Shown here: positions 9,159 through 18,226 of the stretch, piece by piece
Layout of the letters: every line of letters starts with the position of its first letter
How positions within the stretch are numbered: position 1 is the first letter of the stretch
Origin: a virus
Virus record (IMG/VR): IMGVR_UViG_3300045972_000062
Span: 1 to 62,336 of that record
DNA length: 62,336 nucleotides
Direction: 5' to 3' (one strand)
The notes under the pieces: model-generated
What the model saw: the letters and a program-made list of their open reading frames with translations, nothing else
The model's database searches: none
Told to the model about the DNA's origin: nothing
Made by a program: the position numbers and the translations under genes

Positions 9159-10759
9159 TGGCAAAGAAACAATCATATGAAGAAATGCTAACTTCCTTTA
9201 TAAAAAGTAAGGGTAAAGTTCAGAAAAAAGCATCTGGAGGAGATATTTACGCTAAAAACATGTTAGAGTTCGGAGTTCAAGGAGCTTCTTTAGGAGCTTC
9301 CGTAGGTTCTGTAGTTCCTGTCGTTGGGACTTTATTAGGAGCAGCTATAGGTACCGGAGCTGGTCTTATTGGTGGCGGAATTAAGTCCGTTGTGGATGTT
9401 AGAGAGATGAACAAGTCTAAGTCAGAATACGATCAGGCAATTAAGAATATGATAAGTTTACAAAGACAAAATAGTCCTCAAGGAATCCAGCTTGCTGATG
9501 GTGGTTATGTTAACGGAGGAGGAACAGGAAAGTCTGATAGTATTAGTGCTAATATTAAGCCTAATAGTTTTGTAATACCGGTAGATACTCCGTATCCAAC
9601 TGAAGCTAAATTGCTAATGAAAGCTTTAGGAACTAACAATAAGCCGGCAAACTTAAATTCAGGTTCAGAGCCTGTAAAATTAAGCAAAGGTGAATTATTG
9701 GTTTCTGCAGAACAAAGAAGTGATGCTGAAAAGTTGTTATCCGGATTAGGTATTCAAGGAGGATTAGCTTCTTTGGCTCCTAATGCTAAAGTTGGTAATA
9801 AAAAGGCTGATGGAGGATTTTCGTTTTCTGACACTACTTCTTATGATCCTAATGATTATAACGAATGGAGAGCTAAAATATCTAAATTAAAACCTGATTA
9901 TTTTAATAAAAAATCAGAAGAAGATGCTTTAAATTCGTTTCAGGCTTATCAAGCAGAAAATCAAAAAGGACAGTTTTCCCCTCAAAACGCAGAAGGAGAA
10001 ACTAGAGCAGAAACTCCAACCCAAAAATCATTAGGAGAGTCGTTAATGTCTGGACTTAATCCTGACAAGAACTCTAAAGCTATTGATGTCCCTTATAATG
10101 GTTTTGGAAATGCTTCTGACAAATCAAATGCGATAGGTAATTCTGGAACTAATAAATCGGTTGGTTCAAATACTCCATCTTTAGGAACTATAGCTTCTAT
10201 TGGACAGGGAGTGTTAGGTGCGGCTAATTTACTATCAATGGATAAAGAGCCGAAAAGAGAAGTATCTCCTGAATTACGTACCCAATACGCTTCTGCATTA
10301 AAAGAAGCTCAGTACGGCATGACAAATGCTCAAAAGCAAGGAATACTACAAGATGTTGAAATGAACCGCAGAACGTCTTTAAATGCTCTTGTAAAATCAG
10401 GAGGAATAAGAAGTTCTCAAGATGCTTTAGCTAGAGCTATGGCAGTAGGACAGCAAGCAAATAGAGCTGCGTTAGATCTTAACGTAAAAGATGCTCAATT
10501 AAAAGCACAAAAACAGGCTAGAGTTGATTCTATGGCAGCAAGACTTGCCGGAGAAGAGTCTGCAGTTTATGGAGCCGGAGAACATAAATACGAAAGAGAC
10601 CAGAGAGCTTCTGGAGCTTTACTTCAGGCAGGAATAAACAATGTGGTGGAGATAGATAGACTTAAGCGTTTGACAAAGGATCCTGAAGCTTTAAAAGCTT
10701 ATTTGGATTTAATGGACAAACGAGGGCTTTCAAGAATGACAACAGGTAAAATAAATTAA
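9158..10759 (+). CDS. internal virion (cargo) protein with membrane-active Gly-rich helix
   Basis: The 533-residue protein has an Ala/Gly-rich hydrophobic segment at about 45-80 (ASLGASVGSVVPVVGTLLGA) with repeated small-xxx-small spacing. It is typical of ejected proteins that insert into the host membrane. A DGGYVNGGG linker, a KLSKGELLVSAEQR motif near 170 also seen in internal or tape-measure-type proteins, a low-complexity middle and a helical C-terminal third follow. By crAss-like gene order it corresponds to the first cargo protein after the muzzle. It overlaps the muzzle gene by one base. Confidence 0.55.
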   Translation: MAKKQSYEEMLTSFIKSKGKVQKKASGGDIYAKNMLEFGVQGASLGASVGSVVPVVGTLLGAAIGTGAGLIGGGIKSVVDVREMNKSKSEYDQAIKNMISLQRQNSPQGIQLADGGYVNGGGTGKSDSISANIKPNSFVIPVDTPYPTEAKLLMKALGTNNKPANLNSGSEPVKLSKGELLVSAEQRSDAEKLLSGLGIQGGLASLAPNAKVGNKKADGGFSFSDTTSYDPNDYNEWRAKISKLKPDYFNKKSEEDALNSFQAYQAENQKGQFSPQNAEGETRAETPTQKSLGESLMSGLNPDKNSKAIDVPYNGFGNASDKSNAIGNSGTNKSVGSNTPSLGTIASIGQGVLGAANLLSMDKEPKREVSPELRTQYASALKEAQYGMTNAQKQGILQDVEMNRRTSLNALVKSGGIRSSQDALARAMAVGQQANRAALDLNVKDAQLKAQKQARVDSMAARLAGEESAVYGAGEHKYERDQRASGALLQAGINNVVEIDRLKRLTKDPEALKAYLDLMDKRGLSRMTTGKIN

Positions 10760-10762
10760 TAT

Positions 10763-12478
10763 ATGGCACTAATGAGTTTTGGCATGGCTGAAGGGCTTGC
10801 GTATAAATACAAGGCAGATAAAGATGTTGCTTATTTTTCGGCACAGGAGAAAGCAAAGTCTTTAGCTAAAGATAAATTACTTAAAGAAACTCAATCTGAA
10901 TTGAAAGATTTTAAGATTAAGCCTTTGAATTTTGAATATAATGTCAATAGGATGAATTCTGAATATGAGAAGTCAGGAAAAGAGATTGGAGCTATTCTTA
11001 TGGATCCAACATTGGATCCTATTAGTAAGCAAATTCAGGTTAACCTTAAGAAGAACAATACAGAAAACCACCCTATTTATGCCGAAGATAAAAAGGTTAA
11101 AGAAGCTTATGGTAATTTATTGAAAGATATAGACGCTAGGGATATTACAGAAGAAGTAGGCTCTGCTCTTAAAGCTCAATTTGACCATTATGCTAAATTT
11201 GGTGGAGAAGCTCCGGATTATACACCAAGGCCTAAAGATACTTCATTAAAAGATGCTCAGGAAGTTGGTCATGGACTAAGAACTAGAGAGAGTGGAACTT
11301 TCTGGGGAACTCATGGAGTGTATGATACTACTTCTAGCACTAAATCTGTCCCAGATAAATCCATAGAAGACGCTACTTATGCCTTCTTAGCAGGAGCTGC
11401 AGGAGAGCAAAGAACAAAAAATTATAATGAATTAAGAGAAAAAGCAAAGCAGGAAGGAAATAAAGCATTTTTGGAATCTTTCCCTACAGATCATGAGTAT
11501 TGGAAAGCTATAATTAAAGAAGCTACTCCTGTAGATAAGCAGTATGCAGTTCATTCTGATCCTAACAAAAGAGGTTCAGGTAAATATCAAGGAATGGATG
11601 GAACTCCTTATAATCATGATATTTTAAGTGGAAATGGCTTGGGAGCTGACATTCAAAATCCTAAACTTAAATCATTTATTCTTAGAGATAAAAATGACTT
11701 CATGATGGTAGATGTAAATAATACCAATAAATATATGAACGAAGTTGAGATAAATACTGGTATTTTAGATCAAGATGGCAGTCCTCAGATTATGAAGATG
11801 CCAATTAAAGGGAATAAGATAAAAGTAGTAGGAGCGACTTCCGGGGAGTTCATTAAAGATGCTTTTGGTACTGGTGGAGGAATTGTAAACGGTAAAGTTA
11901 AGATTGATGCTTTAAATACCGACAAGAATCAGAAGTATCTAATTAACGTTCAGGATCCTAATACAGGAGCTTGGAGTAGAGAAACTTTAACTTACGATCA
12001 GATTACTAAGGGTAATTATAAAAACAGAATTTCAAAAGCAAAAGATCAAGCCGGAAGAGGATCTGAAGAGATGGATGCTGTATTCCATGTCAATTATTTA
12101 AATAGAGCAGGTATTGACGAGTATCATGGAGTTAGTTCTGGAAGTAAAAAAGATTTATATCCTCAGTCGTTATCTGCTCTGGAGCAGATAGAGTTAAATA
12201 TATATGATATTAATAGAAGAGCAAGAGAAAGGAGGTTGATTAATACGAAGCCTATTTCTGCTAATTCTTTAAAGCCAAACGCTACCACTACGACAAGATC
12301 TTCAGCCGCTGGCAATAGGGCTACTCCTTCTGCAAGTAATTCTAATTCTAAAACTGAGCCTTACCAAGCAGGAAAGTCTTATAAAAAGGGATCTAGAGTT
12401 ACTATATCTGGCAAAACTGTAACGTTAAAGGATAATGGTAAATGGAGTGATGGTAACCAAGACTACGATATAAAATAA
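10763..12478 (+). CDS. internal virion (cargo) protein
   Basis: The 571-residue protein is Lys-rich and helical for its first 130 residues. A globular mixed region follows, then a Ser/Thr/Asn-rich linker near 505-535 and a small beta module at the C-terminus (GKSYKKGSRVTISGKTVTL) that resembles an SH3-like or binding domain. No enzyme motif is seen. It lies three bases after the previous cargo gene and 11 bases before the next large one. Internal virion function is inferred from position. Confidence 0.5.
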   Translation: MALMSFGMAEGLAYKYKADKDVAYFSAQEKAKSLAKDKLLKETQSELKDFKIKPLNFEYNVNRMNSEYEKSGKEIGAILMDPTLDPISKQIQVNLKKNNTENHPIYAEDKKVKEAYGNLLKDIDARDITEEVGSALKAQFDHYAKFGGEAPDYTPRPKDTSLKDAQEVGHGLRTRESGTFWGTHGVYDTTSSTKSVPDKSIEDATYAFLAGAAGEQRTKNYNELREKAKQEGNKAFLESFPTDHEYWKAIIKEATPVDKQYAVHSDPNKRGSGKYQGMDGTPYNHDILSGNGLGADIQNPKLKSFILRDKNDFMMVDVNNTNKYMNEVEINTGILDQDGSPQIMKMPIKGNKIKVVGATSGEFIKDAFGTGGGIVNGKVKIDALNTDKNQKYLINVQDPNTGAWSRETLTYDQITKGNYKNRISKAKDQAGRGSEEMDAVFHVNYLNRAGIDEYHGVSSGSKKDLYPQSLSALEQIELNIYDINRRARERRLINTKPISANSLKPNATTTTRSSAAGNRATPSASNSNSKTEPYQAGKSYKKGSRVTISGKTVTLKDNGKWSDGNQDYDIK

Positions 12479-12489
12479 TATATAAATAT

Positions 12490-15400
12490 ATGCCAGAATT
12501 AATTCCAGTACAGAAATCAACACCTAATGCTAATGAATCTGAACCTACATTAGTTCCGGTGTCAAAATCTTCTTCTGAGCCTAAATTAACTCCGGTTAGT
12601 TCTGGAGAAAATGATAGTTTGTCATTATATAAATCTTTACAGGAGAAAAATAAGCCTGCTACAGATAAGCCTTTTTATGAAACAGCTAAGGAAACTACGG
12701 CTGATAACTACACATTAAAAGGAGCTATGAAAGTAAAGGAGTCTAATGTAAATTCTTTTGCTAAAATAAGTAAGGTTAAGGCTAGTAAAGATGCGTTCGA
12801 GAAGGACTTGTTTACTTATGCCGACCAAATTCCTTTTGACGATATTATAAAAGAAAAGAAAGCATTACAAGGTGTTGCTGAGGAAAAACAAAGACAACAG
12901 TCTTTAAAAGCTAATCAAGAGATTCCTTTTTCTGAGAGAGCACAAAGAGAAGGTAAAGATGTTAGTATTGGGTCTACTTATTTTGAGTCTGATTCAGAAA
13001 AACAAGCTAGATTAGCTTCTAACAAAAGCAAGGAATTTGTAGATCTAGGTAAGGAAATTGCAATTTTAGAGAAGGCTAAGGCTCAAAACATGATGTTTAA
13101 GCAAAGAGCTGAAATTGAAACTAAATTTCCAAATAAAGATATTTATGAAAAGCATGAGGAGTTTTTAAAAAAATACTATCCTGAGCAATATGCTAAATAT
13201 ACTACATCTAATGATCCTTTAAATAAAGAAATTGCTTCTTTAGAAAAGAAACTTAACGATTATGACAAAGAGAATGTAAGAAAAGGAAAAGGGTTCGATT
13301 ATACTGCAGAAACGCTAGAGGAGCAAATTCGTGATCTTAAGATTATATCTCAGAAGAAAAGTCAAGAATTTTCAGTAAATGCTATAAACTCTAATTTAGA
13401 GTATTTATCAATGTCATCGACAAAGATGGAGACTCCTGAGTTAAAAGATAAGTTATCTGAATTAAGGAATGTATCTAATCAGCTAAAACCTATAGACAGT
13501 CAGCTCCTTAAATTAAAAAGAGATATTGAATTGGCTAGGTCTGTAAATAATGTAGAGAAGTATAATAAGTTAGTTGGTGAGTATAATAAAACTTACTCTT
13601 CGAATAAGTCGTTGATAGAAAAACATTCCGAATTAGTATCTAGTCCTGAATTATCTAAATATAATGAGATACAACAGGCGGCAAATGCGGCTCATGAGAA
13701 CTCTAAAAAAGAGTTAGAGAATATGCAATACTATTATCCTGAATTAGCTTCTCACAATAAGGTTCAGCAAGACAAAGCATTGACATTAGATAAGGCTTTT
13801 AAAGAAAGTCCTGCTTATAAATTTTGGTATGCTACTGGATCTGCTATATTTAAGAATGCTAATGAGTTAAGTCTTGGCATCTCTACTATACCTTCAACTG
13901 TTACTAATTTATTTGGAGATAGTTATGGAGTTACTGATAAATGGGCTGATTTGGCTACATTGCATAATGAAAAATTAGCTTCTGGAATTGTTTCAGGGAC
14001 TCCTAGCCCTATGGCATTATCTTTAGTTCATGACTTTGATATGTTAAAGGACAAGAACAAGGATTATAAAGTAATTGTAGATGCCGATGGTAAAGCTCAA
14101 ACAGTAAGAGATAAGCAAGGATATAAGATTAGTCCTGAATTAGAATCAGAGCTGATAGGAAGATATAATAATCTTAATGAAGACCAAAAGAATATTAAGA
14201 AGGATTACGATCTAAAAATGGGTGGTGTTAAAGCTGTAAATTCAGTAATGTACCAAGTTGCTCAAATGTACTCTTTCGGGGCGTTAGGTAATGGATTTTC
14301 AAAAGGAGCTAAGTTGGCTTCTATGATGAAAATGGGGGAGACTACTGCCGATGTTACTGGAATGATTGCTGCTAATTTAGTTATAGCTCATAAAGGCTAT
14401 TACGATCAAGCAATGTCAAATCCTAATATGGGTAAAAAGGAAGCTGCATGGTTTGCTTTGATGGCTTCTGGAGTTGAAGGGTTTTTAGAACGAATAAATC
14501 CTATGGAGCTAAATGCTTTTAGAGGAGGAGAAGCTAGTAAAGCTTTCTCTAATGTATTTGCGTCTAAATTGGCAGAAGGTTTAACTAAACAAGAAGCCTT
14601 TTCTTATGCCTTGTCAGGATTAGGCAAGAATATGAAAAAGGAAGTGTTTGAAGAAGTTCTTCAAAATTATGCCGTAGGAGTTACTGGAGAAGCTTTTAAT
14701 TTTGTGTTAAATAATGACAAATTAAACGCTATGCCTTCTGTTAATGAGACTATAGAAACTATTATTGTTACAGCGTTATCTACGGCTCCTATGGGCATTT
14801 CTCAAGCTGTTAGAGAAGGTCGTGTTTCTAGTATCGATAGAGACGCTATGTATGCTGTTACAGAGAAAGGTAATGAAGTAAAATATAACATGAGACTATC
14901 TAAAATGTTATCCGAAGGTAAAATCACTCAGGAACAATTTAGTTTAGCAAAAAGTCGTATTGAAAATATTAAAACTGCAAATTCTAAATTGCCGGTAGAC
15001 ATGGAAAGTAGCGAACGCTATTCCTTATTGCCGATAATGAATAGAAAGGTAGAGTTAGAGAATGAAATTAAATCTTTAGATCCGGCATTAAGAGTTAGGA
15101 AGAAAGCTGAGTTAGCTAGAGTAGATGCTATGTTAGTTAATAAGGTTGCTTCTATTGATAAGAAAAAAGAAGAAGAATCTTTAGCTGAACAACAATTAGC
15201 TACTGATACGGATATTTCGCCAACTACAACTGACGAGGTTACTTTAAATAAGCCGGAAGTGGATGTTAAGGTTGAATCTGAAGTTTCTACAGAGGAAGAA
15301 AAACCTAAATCTTCTCCTGAAGTAAAACGGGTAATTCCTAGAGTTAAGGCAAGACGTATAGAAAAGCAGTCTGAATCTGAGATTGAATCTAAGCAAGCTG

Positions 15401-16893
15401 AAATTATGACAGCTCAGGAGCAAGAGGTAGTTGCTGAATCTTCTGTAAAATCTAACAAGAAATATAGAGAAGCCGTAACTAAAGGCGAAATAAAAGAATT
15501 ACCTGATTATTCTAAGAAGAGTATTGAAAGCCTTCCTGAAGAAATTAAGCAAGAAGTTAAAGCCGACATTGAAGAAAAGAATGATATTACGTTAAAAAAT
15601 TATAGAGAACATATTGCTATTCGTGATTCTAAAATTCAGGCGGTAGCTGATGTTGTAAAAGCTACTCCAATTACTGAAGTTAAAGAAACCGGTCAGGAAG
15701 GGCTTATAGATAATATGGATTCGTTGGTAGATAGTGTTAAATCTAAACTTAAGAAGTCTGAGTTGCCAGAATTGCTATCTAATCATTATGCCGGAAAATC
15801 AATAAAAGCCATGAAGGCTGATCCTGTGTTTATGATTAAATCTCAGGGTCACTTAGAGAATATTATATCTAAATACAATTCAGCAAATGGAACTACTTTC
15901 GATGTTTCTAAAGCAGCTGATGTTAGATCTGTTCTTGAGGCTACATATACTGATAGAGTTATTGCTAGAGAGATAGAAAAAACTCAATCTTTATACGATA
16001 TGAATAAATGGGCTGAGAACGTATCTAAAGAGAAGTCAAATAAAGTAGATGCTAAACGATTTAATGTAAATGTTCTTTTGCCATTAAATTCAATTATAAG
16101 GAAATTTGTAAGTCAAGGCATTACTTCTCTAAAGCAAATAGCGTTAGAAATAAAAGAAGATACAGGAATAGATATTTCTACTATGCCGGAGTTCTTTTCT
16201 ATGTCAAATCTTTATCTTTCTTCCGGAGGTCTTAGGGTTAAGGGGTTATATATTGATATTTCTTATGAATCTAAAGCTAAAGCTAAGGTTTCTTCTAAAT
16301 TGAATCCAGAAAACAAGAAGGGCGTAGAAGTTGCTTCAAATTTAAAAACTAAGAAAGCAAAGTTAAATAAAGATAAAGTTGGAAAATCTTTTTCTGAAAA
16401 ATTAGCTTTAGAAATTGCGTTCGTAAAAGACATTACCGGATTAGATGTTTCTGAATTAATAGGAGCTAACATTAAGGCTTACGAGAAAGTTGAAGGGAAA
16501 CTTGTTGAAAGAGTTTTTGAATCTCCTAAATCTATGGATAAATTAATGTCAGATAAAATGCTATTTAATAAGAATGGTACTTTATTTACAGGAAATGCAA
16601 TATTGGCATCTATTCAAAGTAAGATTTCCAACAATGAAGAAGCGTTACCTCAGCAATTAGATAATATTATTACAGGAGGAAATGAATGGGGAGACAATCC
16701 TTCAATTACAGATAAAGTAGAGCCTAGTGAAATGATAGATAATGCTTCTGATTTAGAATCTGAAGGAGAAGAGATGAAGAAAGCTTGTAATCATATCCCT
16801 AAAGGAGGTATTGCTAATATTGAATCCGGAGAAGCTTTACGTAAAAAATTAATGGATAACGGAATTGAAGAGCGAGATGACAATGTGTTTTAA
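12490..16893 (+). CDS. very large internal virion / polyvalent-type protein
   Basis: The 1467-residue protein starts with a low-complexity Pro/Ser/Glu-rich part (repeated LxPVxKS). Helical, coiled-coil-prone sequence (150-430) follows, then several amphipathic or weakly hydrophobic helices (about 590-780, for example GMIAANLVIAHKGYY) and a Glu/Lys-rich disordered segment (about 890-1020). The C-terminal part is more compact. The layout fits a protein carried in the capsid and ejected with the DNA. No polymerase or hydrolase motif was found. A possible -7 promoter element (TATTTTTG, 16894-16901) lies just after its stop. Confidence 0.55.
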   Translation: MPELIPVQKSTPNANESEPTLVPVSKSSSEPKLTPVSSGENDSLSLYKSLQEKNKPATDKPFYETAKETTADNYTLKGAMKVKESNVNSFAKISKVKASKDAFEKDLFTYADQIPFDDIIKEKKALQGVAEEKQRQQSLKANQEIPFSERAQREGKDVSIGSTYFESDSEKQARLASNKSKEFVDLGKEIAILEKAKAQNMMFKQRAEIETKFPNKDIYEKHEEFLKKYYPEQYAKYTTSNDPLNKEIASLEKKLNDYDKENVRKGKGFDYTAETLEEQIRDLKIISQKKSQEFSVNAINSNLEYLSMSSTKMETPELKDKLSELRNVSNQLKPIDSQLLKLKRDIELARSVNNVEKYNKLVGEYNKTYSSNKSLIEKHSELVSSPELSKYNEIQQAANAAHENSKKELENMQYYYPELASHNKVQQDKALTLDKAFKESPAYKFWYATGSAIFKNANELSLGISTIPSTVTNLFGDSYGVTDKWADLATLHNEKLASGIVSGTPSPMALSLVHDFDMLKDKNKDYKVIVDADGKAQTVRDKQGYKISPELESELIGRYNNLNEDQKNIKKDYDLKMGGVKAVNSVMYQVAQMYSFGALGNGFSKGAKLASMMKMGETTADVTGMIAANLVIAHKGYYDQAMSNPNMGKKEAAWFALMASGVEGFLERINPMELNAFRGGEASKAFSNVFASKLAEGLTKQEAFSYALSGLGKNMKKEVFEEVLQNYAVGVTGEAFNFVLNNDKLNAMPSVNETIETIIVTALSTAPMGISQAVREGRVSSIDRDAMYAVTEKGNEVKYNMRLSKMLSEGKITQEQFSLAKSRIENIKTANSKLPVDMESSERYSLLPIMNRKVELENEIKSLDPALRVRKKAELARVDAMLVNKVASIDKKKEEESLAEQQLATDTDISPTTTDEVTLNKPEVDVKVESEVSTEEEKPKSSPEVKRVIPRVKARRIEKQSESEIESKQAEIMTAQEQEVVAESSVKSNKKYREAVTKGEIKELPDYSKKSIESLPEEIKQEVKADIEEKNDITLKNYREHIAIRDSKIQAVADVVKATPITEVKETGQEGLIDNMDSLVDSVKSKLKKSELPELLSNHYAGKSIKAMKADPVFMIKSQGHLENIISKYNSANGTTFDVSKAADVRSVLEATYTDRVIAREIEKTQSLYDMNKWAENVSKEKSNKVDAKRFNVNVLLPLNSIIRKFVSQGITSLKQIALEIKEDTGIDISTMPEFFSMSNLYLSSGGLRVKGLYIDISYESKAKAKVSSKLNPENKKGVEVASNLKTKKAKLNKDKVGKSFSEKLALEIAFVKDITGLDVSELIGANIKAYEKVEGKLVERVFESPKSMDKLMSDKMLFNKNGTLFTGNAILASIQSKISNNEEALPQQLDNIITGGNEWGDNPSITDKVEPSEMIDNASDLESEGEEMKKACNHIPKGGIANIESGEALRKKLMDNGIEERDDNVF

Positions 16894-16924
16894 TATTTTT
16901 GTATCTTTATAAAAAATAAATAGC

Positions 16925-18217
16925 ATGAAAATAGTAGATTCTTTAGGAAATAAACTTGAACCTGTTAATTACAAGGATAAAACAATCTGTTTTTACGGAC
17001 ATGGAGCTGATTTAGCGTTAGCTGAATCTATGGTTGGAATCTTTGGTCGTGTATTATACTTCATGCCTTGGAAGGACGCTTTTCCTGCTTCTGTTAAAGC
17101 TAAGATTGGTTCCGGAATAAAAGGAATTGAAAGAATCGAACATTTCTTTGATTATATCGACCAGATTGACATTATAATTTTCGGAGACATATACGATGGC
17201 GACTTACAACTTCATCTTGAAAGTTTAGGCAAGAAAGTTTGGGGTAGTAGAAAGGCTGAGGATTTAGAAAATAAGCGTTATGAAACTAAAGTCATGATGC
17301 GAGATAAGTTAGGGATGGCTGTACAGCCTTTTAGGCGTATTGTAGGCTTTGAGAAGCTTTGTAATTATTTAAAAACAACAAAGGATCAATACGTAAAGAT
17401 AAACAACTACAGAGGAGATTGCGAAACATGGCATCATGAGAACTGGGAGCTTTCTGAACCTAAGTTAAATGAGATGGAATATGATATGGGAATCTCTAAA
17501 GATTTAGTAGAATTTGTCATTGAAGATTCATTGCCTAACAAGTGTGAAATCGGATATGATGGATGGTGTATTGACGGGAAATATCCTAATAGTCAACTTT
17601 GCGGAGTGGAAATTAAGGATGCTGGTTATTTAGGTAAATTTACTAAATATTCTGACTTGCCAAAAGAGATAACTTCAAGTAATGATAAATTTGCCAAAAC
17701 TCTTGCTAAGTTAAAATGCCGGTCTTTTGTATCTACCGAGATTCGAGTAGGTAAGGATAAAGTTCCTTACATGATTGATTATACAGCTAGAACTCCTCTT
17801 CCTCCGGGAGATATTTACACTAACATGTATAGTAATCTTGCCGATATTTTATGGTTTGGAAGTCAAGGAATTTGCATAGATCCAATAACCGAATATAAGT
17901 TTGGACTTATGCTTATTATTAAGTCTCATGAATCTATGAAGCATTGGACTAAGATTTCATTTCCTCCAAAATACAAAAAGAACGTAAAACTAAAATGCTA
18001 CATCATTCACAATGGAGAGTATTGGTTAGCTCCTTCAGGAATGGAAGAGATGGGATCTATTGTTTGTGTAGGTAATACTGTAGAAGAAGTTATTGAGGAA
18101 GCTAAAAAGATAGCTTGCGAGGTAAAAGGTTACGGCATAGAATGTCATACTCATGCTTTAGGTAAGGCTCAAGAAGAGATTAAGAAGTCAGAAGAATTTG
18201 GTATTAAATTATTTTAA
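16925..18217 (+). CDS. ATP-grasp ligase-like protein (PurD/carboxylate-amine ligase type)
   Basis: The 430-residue protein shows an N-terminal alpha/beta domain (ICFYGHGADLALAESMVG). A central ATP-grasp region follows, with YVKINNYRGDCETWHH and the acidic metal-site segment STEIRVGKDKVPYMIDYTAR (about 265-285). A C-terminal lobe ends GNTVEEVIEEAKKIACEVKG, much like phosphoribosylamine-glycine ligase. ATP-grasp enzymes join a carboxylate to an amine, thiol or imidazole through an acyl phosphate. It stands alone as an enzyme among internal virion genes, so peptide or protein modification of a virion component is as likely as purine synthesis. Confidence 0.65.
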   Translation: MKIVDSLGNKLEPVNYKDKTICFYGHGADLALAESMVGIFGRVLYFMPWKDAFPASVKAKIGSGIKGIERIEHFFDYIDQIDIIIFGDIYDGDLQLHLESLGKKVWGSRKAEDLENKRYETKVMMRDKLGMAVQPFRRIVGFEKLCNYLKTTKDQYVKINNYRGDCETWHHENWELSEPKLNEMEYDMGISKDLVEFVIEDSLPNKCEIGYDGWCIDGKYPNSQLCGVEIKDAGYLGKFTKYSDLPKEITSSNDKFAKTLAKLKCRSFVSTEIRVGKDKVPYMIDYTARTPLPPGDIYTNMYSNLADILWFGSQGICIDPITEYKFGLMLIIKSHESMKHWTKISFPPKYKKNVKLKCYIIHNGEYWLAPSGMEEMGSIVCVGNTVEEVIEEAKKIACEVKGYGIECHTHALGKAQEEIKKSEEFGIKLF

Positions 18218-18226
18218 GTTATATAT

